Shown: piece by piece, positions 6,275 through 9,426 of the stretch | Numbering within the stretch: position 1 is the first letter of the stretch | Layout of the letters: every line of letters starts with the position of its first letter | Program-made: the position numbers and the translations under genes | Notes under the pieces: generated by a model | What the model was told of the DNA's origin: nothing | Databases searched by the model: none | Seen by the model: the letters and a program-made list of their open reading frames with translations, nothing else | Assembly (NCBI GenBank): GCA_937941715.1 | Contig: CALDGX010000090.1 | Coordinates: 1-9,426, forward strand | Direction of reading: 5' to 3' | DNA length: 9,426 bases | Source of the DNA: an uncultured Chloracidobacterium sp. | GTDB lineage: Bacteria; Acidobacteriota; Blastocatellia; Pyrinomonadales; Pyrinomonadaceae

Positions 6275-7990
6275 ATGAATAGGCAAATACTGACCTTTCT
6301 CATATTGATCATATCTGCGACAGCCGCCTTTTCGCAGACCGCGACGCCCACGCCCGCGGGCGGCGACGTCCAAAGGGTCGCGCCTGAGGACCTTAAGGGT
6401 GTACCGTCGATCGCGCCGGATTATCGTTCGGATGACCGCAGTTTGCCCGATCTCGGCCGCGTCGGCGTCGATATGACGCGGCAAAGGCCGCTCACGCTGC
6501 GCGAGACCATCGAGCTCGCGCTCAGCAATAACCGCGACATCGAGGTGTCGCGCAAGACGGTCCGCATGGCCGAGTTCGACCTGCAATCGACCCGCGGATT
6601 CTTTCAGCCGCGGCTGTCCGGACAGGCGTATTACGACCACACGACCACGCCGAACGTCAGTATTTTCAGCAATAATCAAAAGACCAATCAGGGCACGCTG
6701 CTCGGCAACGCCGCTCTGCAGGCGTTTGCGCCCAAGTACGGCACGGTCTTTACCGGCTCGTTCAACAATTCGCGCGTCACGAGCGACAATCCGATCTCGA
6801 TCCTCAGCCCGCAGTATACGTCGACAATGGCGTTCGCGTTGACCCAGCCGCTGTTTCGCGGCCGCAAGATCGACGCCGCCCGCCGCAGTATCGAGATATT
6901 CAAGAAAAATCTCTCGCTCACCGACACTCAGTTTCGCCAGCGCTCGATCGAGATCGTCGCCGGTGCCGAAAAGGCCTATTGGGACCTCGCCTTTGCCCTC
7001 CGCAATCTGCAGGTCCAGCGTGACACTGTCCGCGACGCCAAGGCCCAGCTCGAGCACAACCGCCGTCTCGTCGACGAAGGCCAGCTTGCCCCTATCGACA
7101 TCGTCGCCGCCGAAACTCAGGTCGCCAATTTCGAACAGGCCGTTTACGACGCGCTCAATGTCGTCAATCAGGCCGAAAATGCGCTCAAGAATCTCATTTC
7201 GCCGGGCCGCGGCGACCGCATCTGGTCTGAGGCGTTGACGCCGATCGACACCGTCGAGATCGAGGCTCCGCGGACGACGCTGACCGAGGCGATGGAGATG
7301 GCGCTCACCAACCGCCCCGAGATCGAGATCAACCGGGCTCAGCGTGAGATCAACGCCATCGATCAGCGGCTCTATCACGATCAAAAGCGGCCGCAGATCG
7401 ACCTTATCGCCAGTTATTCGTCCTCGGGTGTCGGCGGCAAGCAAAACCCCGATTTCAGCCCGACGTTCCCGACGCCGTGCTCGACCGCACCGACGTCGCC
7501 GGCGTGTGCCCAGCAGCAGGCCAATCTCGCACTGCTGACCGGCAATCCGCTCAACGGCATTTTTGCCAACCGTTACCCGACCTACCGTATCGGCATTCAG
7601 TTCAATCTGCCGCTTTTCGGCGATAAGACCGCCGGCGCGCTGCTCGGCAAGTCAAAGGTCGAGGCCGAGCGGATCGAGACGCAGCGTGAACAGCTCGAAC
7701 AGGGCATCCAGGTCGAGGTCCGCAACGCCCTCCAGGCGATCCGCACGTCCGAGGCCCGTCTGCGGGCAGCGGCGGTCGCCCGCGAAAATACCGCCAAACA
7801 GTACGATTCCGAACAGCGAAAGCTCGACGCCGGCCAGTCCGACGTGTACAAGGTGCTCGAACGCCAGACTGCTCTCGCGGCCGCTCGCAGCAACGAACTT
7901 CGTGCCCGCACCGAGCTCAACAAGGCGATCGCCGAGCTCGAACGCGCGACCGGCAACTCGCTCAAGGCAAAGAACATCGAGCCAAAATAG
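6275..7990 (+). CDS. TolC-like outer-membrane efflux protein
   Basis: A 571-residue outer-membrane channel subunit that would complete the tripartite pump. A Sec signal peptide covers residues 1-20 (AFS before Q21); the mature protein begins with a Thr/Pro-rich stretch and a polar region to about 70. Two OEP repeats follow, at about 72-310 and 334-562. Repeat features pair up: LTLRETIELALSNNRDIE with LTEAMEMALTNRPEIE, LTQPLFRGRK with FNLPLFGDKT, and VDEGQLAPIDIVAAETQV with LDAGQSDVYKVLERQTAL. Long α-helical segments between them form the periplasmic barrel. There is no lipobox. The second extracellular-loop region (about 386-436) is long and carries the only two cysteines, C402 and C411, which could form a disulfide. 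The gene starts 9 nt after the ICMT-like gene with only a weak GGA upstream. Confidence 0.93.
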   Translation: MNRQILTFLILIISATAAFSQTATPTPAGGDVQRVAPEDLKGVPSIAPDYRSDDRSLPDLGRVGVDMTRQRPLTLRETIELALSNNRDIEVSRKTVRMAEFDLQSTRGFFQPRLSGQAYYDHTTTPNVSIFSNNQKTNQGTLLGNAALQAFAPKYGTVFTGSFNNSRVTSDNPISILSPQYTSTMAFALTQPLFRGRKIDAARRSIEIFKKNLSLTDTQFRQRSIEIVAGAEKAYWDLAFALRNLQVQRDTVRDAKAQLEHNRRLVDEGQLAPIDIVAAETQVANFEQAVYDALNVVNQAENALKNLISPGRGDRIWSEALTPIDTVEIEAPRTTLTEAMEMALTNRPEIEINRAQREINAIDQRLYHDQKRPQIDLIASYSSSGVGGKQNPDFSPTFPTPCSTAPTSPACAQQQANLALLTGNPLNGIFANRYPTYRIGIQFNLPLFGDKTAGALLGKSKVEAERIETQREQLEQGIQVEVRNALQAIRTSEARLRAAAVARENTAKQYDSEQRKLDAGQSDVYKVLERQTALAAARSNELRARTELNKAIAELERATGNSLKAKNIEPK

Positions 7991-7993
7991 AGT

Positions 7994-8977
7994 ATGAAAG
8001 CCGTCTTTATCGACGATCTTACTTCGGGCCGCGGCCTGTCACTGGCTGACGTCGCCGATCCGGCCGCACCTGCCGGCACCGAGGTTCTGGTGCGTGTCCG
8101 GGCCGCGGGCCTCAATCGGGCCGACCTTTTGCAGGCGAAGGGGCTGTATCCGCCGCCGCCGGGATTTTCGCCCAATATTCCCGGCCTCGAGTTTGCGGGT
8201 GAGGTCGCGGCTGTCGGCGGCGATGTGACCGAGTGGAGCGTCGGCGACCGCGTTTTCGGCATCACGGCCGGCGAGGCCCAAGCGGAATACCTTCTGATCG
8301 ACGAGCGTCATCTCGCGCGCATCCCTGACGCCTTGTCCTTTACCGAAGCGGCGGCCGTGCCCGAGGCGTTCATAACCGCATTCGACGCCGTCGTCACACA
8401 GGCGGGCCTCGCCGAGGGCGAGACGCTGCTCGTCCACGCGGTCGGGTCGGGCGTCGGCCTCGCCGCGCTTCAGATCGCCAAGGCCCGCGGAGCGCGCGTC
8501 ATCGGCACGTCGCGAACCGCCTCCAAACTTGACGCCTGCCGCGGGTTCGGCCTCGACGCAGGATTCGTGACCGCCGAGCCGGTCTTCGCCGACGCCGTCA
8601 TCGAAGCGACCGGCGGACGCGGTGCCGACGTCATACTCGACCTCGTCGGCGGTGCGTATTTTCCCGAAAATTTGCGCTCGCTGGCGCCGAAGGGGCGCGT
8701 GATGCTGGTCGGCCTGACCGCCGGACGCAAGGCCGAGGTTGATCTCGGCATGATCCTGCAAAAGCGCGCGACGGTTCGCGGCACCGTGCTTCGCGGCCGT
8801 TCGTTTGACGAAAAGTGCGGCGTGACACGCGACTTTTGCGAGAGCGTCGTGCCGCTTCTGGCGGACGGCACGCTGCGGCCCGTCATCGACCGCGTTTTCG
8901 CGGCGGCCGACGTCCTCGCGGCGTACGATCATCTGGCTTCGAATGAGAGTTTTGGGAAGGTCGTGCTTGAGTTTTAG
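7994..8977 (+). CDS. Zinc-free NAD(P)H quinone oxidoreductase (PIG3/Qor-type MDR)
   Basis: A 327-residue member of the medium-chain dehydrogenase/reductase superfamily. The N-terminal GroES-like domain has AGLNRADLLQAKGLYPPPPG (38-57) and PGLEFAGEV (63-71), typical of the PIG3/QorB-like group. The Rossmann domain has the nucleotide-binding AVGSGVG (149-155) and GTSRTASKL (171-179). The basic residue after the second strand favours NADPH. The cysteine clusters that bind catalytic and structural zinc in alcohol dehydrogenases are missing, as expected for quinone reductases. The enzyme is cytoplasmic and would reduce quinones or enones with NADPH. It begins 3 nt after the outer-membrane factor, so it is probably the last gene of the operon, perhaps helping to detoxify electrophilic or quinone compounds that the pump also removes (inference). 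Its end overlaps the convergent gene by 4 nt. Confidence 0.9.
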   Translation: MKAVFIDDLTSGRGLSLADVADPAAPAGTEVLVRVRAAGLNRADLLQAKGLYPPPPGFSPNIPGLEFAGEVAAVGGDVTEWSVGDRVFGITAGEAQAEYLLIDERHLARIPDALSFTEAAAVPEAFITAFDAVVTQAGLAEGETLLVHAVGSGVGLAALQIAKARGARVIGTSRTASKLDACRGFGLDAGFVTAEPVFADAVIEATGGRGADVILDLVGGAYFPENLRSLAPKGRVMLVGLTAGRKAEVDLGMILQKRATVRGTVLRGRSFDEKCGVTRDFCESVVPLLADGTLRPVIDRVFAAADVLAAYDHLASNESFGKVVLEF

Positions 8978-9366
8978 CCCTGTCTGAGCCGGCGTGCGGC
9001 CTCGTCCGTCAGGATGCACAGGCCGGCGACGCCCTGCGACGCGAGTTCGTTCATCACAAAGACCGCCTGCGCGTAGGTGAGCCGCGAAACCTCGATCCGA
9101 TCAAAGGAAACGACCGCCCACATCGGGCGTTCGAGTTCGCTCGTGACGGCCTCGGCCGTTTCGGTCACGGGCTCGGGTGCGGCGTCGGTCGCGGGTGTGG
9201 TCTCGGCGGCGGCAGTCTCGCTGACCATTTCGCGTTCAAACCGCTCGGCGACCGCCTGCAGCTCGGGTTCGAGCAGCGACCGCATCTCGAACAGTTTGTC
9301 CGTCGGTGCCGCATCTTGTCTTCTTCGCAGCAGCTCGACGCCCGACCGCATTTCCTGGATTCGCAT
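8974..9366 (-). CDS. Hypothetical protein, Ala/Glu/Thr-rich linker and small C-terminal domain
   Basis: I do not recognise this 130-residue protein. Residues 1-47 are charged and probably helical (MRSGVELLRRRQDA, LLEPELQAVAERFERE). Residues 48-79 are a low-complexity linker of Ala, Thr, Glu and Pro. Residues 82-127 look like a compact α/β domain (MWAVVSFDRIEVSRLTYAQA, VMNELASQGVAGLCILTDEA) with one cysteine. There is no signal peptide or membrane segment, so it is probably cytoplasmic. ATG at 9364-9366 is preferred because AAGCAGG lies 5 nt upstream; an in-frame GTG at 9372 would add two residues but overlaps that site. It is convergent with the oxidoreductase, with a tail-to-tail overlap of 4 nt. 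Amino-acid composition and base usage look like those of the neighbours, and no competing sense-strand gene covers the region beyond 8977, which supports it as a real gene. Confidence 0.65.
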   Translation of the reverse strand: MRIQEMRSGVELLRRRQDAAPTDKLFEMRSLLEPELQAVAERFEREMVSETAAAETTPATDAAPEPVTETAEAVTSELERPMWAVVSFDRIEVSRLTYAQAVFVMNELASQGVAGLCILTDEAARRLRQG

Positions 9367-9385
9367 AAACACCTGCTTTTCCCGT

Positions 9386-9415
9386 ACCTTAGCACACGCC
9401 CGCCGGCAAAGTAAA
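9386..9415 (-). promoter_or_regulatory. Possible promoter of the minus-strand hypothetical gene
   Basis: On the minus strand, TTTACT (9410-9415) and TAAGGT (9386-9391) are spaced 18 bp apart, with a TGn extension directly before the -10 hexamer, about 20 bp upstream of the ATG. The match to a σ70-type promoter is only moderate, and the window ends just upstream. Confidence 0.3.
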
Positions 9416-9426
9416 CGATTTTCTTA

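Noticed and set aside
6146..7444. 432-codon open frame antisense to the outer-membrane factor
   Set aside because: It overlaps two well-supported genes, has shadow-like composition (Arg/Asp/Gly/Leu-rich) and no family motif.
8960..9010. Terminator between the convergent genes
   Set aside because: The two stop codons overlap and I see no GC stem followed by a T-run on either strand.
8039..9019. 326-codon open frame antisense to the oxidoreductase
   Set aside because: It is the mirror of a clear MDR enzyme and carries no motif of its own.
1..9426. Mobile element, CRISPR array, defence system or RNA gene
   Set aside because: No transposase, integrase, long terminal inverted repeats, regularly spaced repeats, or tRNA/rRNA-like sequence was seen, and base composition looks uniform across the window.

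Overview
The window is GC-rich, densely packed bacterial chromosome. Proteins rich in A/G/R/D/E, a lipoprotein-anchored RND adaptor, an outer-membrane factor whose mature N-terminus carries a TATPTP-type stretch, and an RND/TolC arrangement that requires an outer membrane all point to a Gram-negative (diderm) bacterium. The overall style resembles Acidobacteria of the Blastocatellia/Pyrinomonadaceae type. That placement is an impression from protein style, not a phylogenetic result.

Layout: (1) 1-345, minus strand, a small DUF883 (ElaB/YqjD-like) tail-anchored membrane protein. (2) 346-594, a divergent intergenic region holding an 18-bp TetR-type operator palindrome, a perfect CRP/FNR-type palindrome (TGTGA-N6-TCACA), a short inverted repeat and a TTGACA box. 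(3) 595-8977, six same-strand genes in very tight succession: a TetR regulator with a TTG start, a periplasmic adaptor lipoprotein, an RND inner-membrane transporter, an isoprenylcysteine methyltransferase (ICMT)-like membrane protein, a TolC-like outer-membrane factor and a zinc-free quinone oxidoreductase. Gaps are 18, 23, -4, 9 and 3 nt, so the block reads as one operon. (4) 8974-9366, minus strand, a small protein of unknown function that converges on the oxidoreductase and overlaps its end by 4 nt.

How the genes fit together: the adaptor, RND pump and TolC-like protein are all the parts of a tripartite efflux pump spanning both membranes. The TetR protein, next to the operator in its own leader, is the likely autorepressor of the whole unit and would be released by a ligand that may also be a pump substrate. 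The ICMT-like protein starts inside the stop codon of the pump gene (ATGA overlap), and the oxidoreductase starts 3 nt after the outer-membrane factor. Co-expression suggests accessory roles such as methylation of a lipid or small molecule, or redox handling of quinone-like compounds, but the sequence does not show the substrate.

I see no rRNA, tRNA, CRISPR array, insertion sequence or phage gene. No clearly undescribed system is present. The most unusual points are the ICMT-like gene embedded in the pump operon and the two clean regulatory palindromes in the divergent leader.
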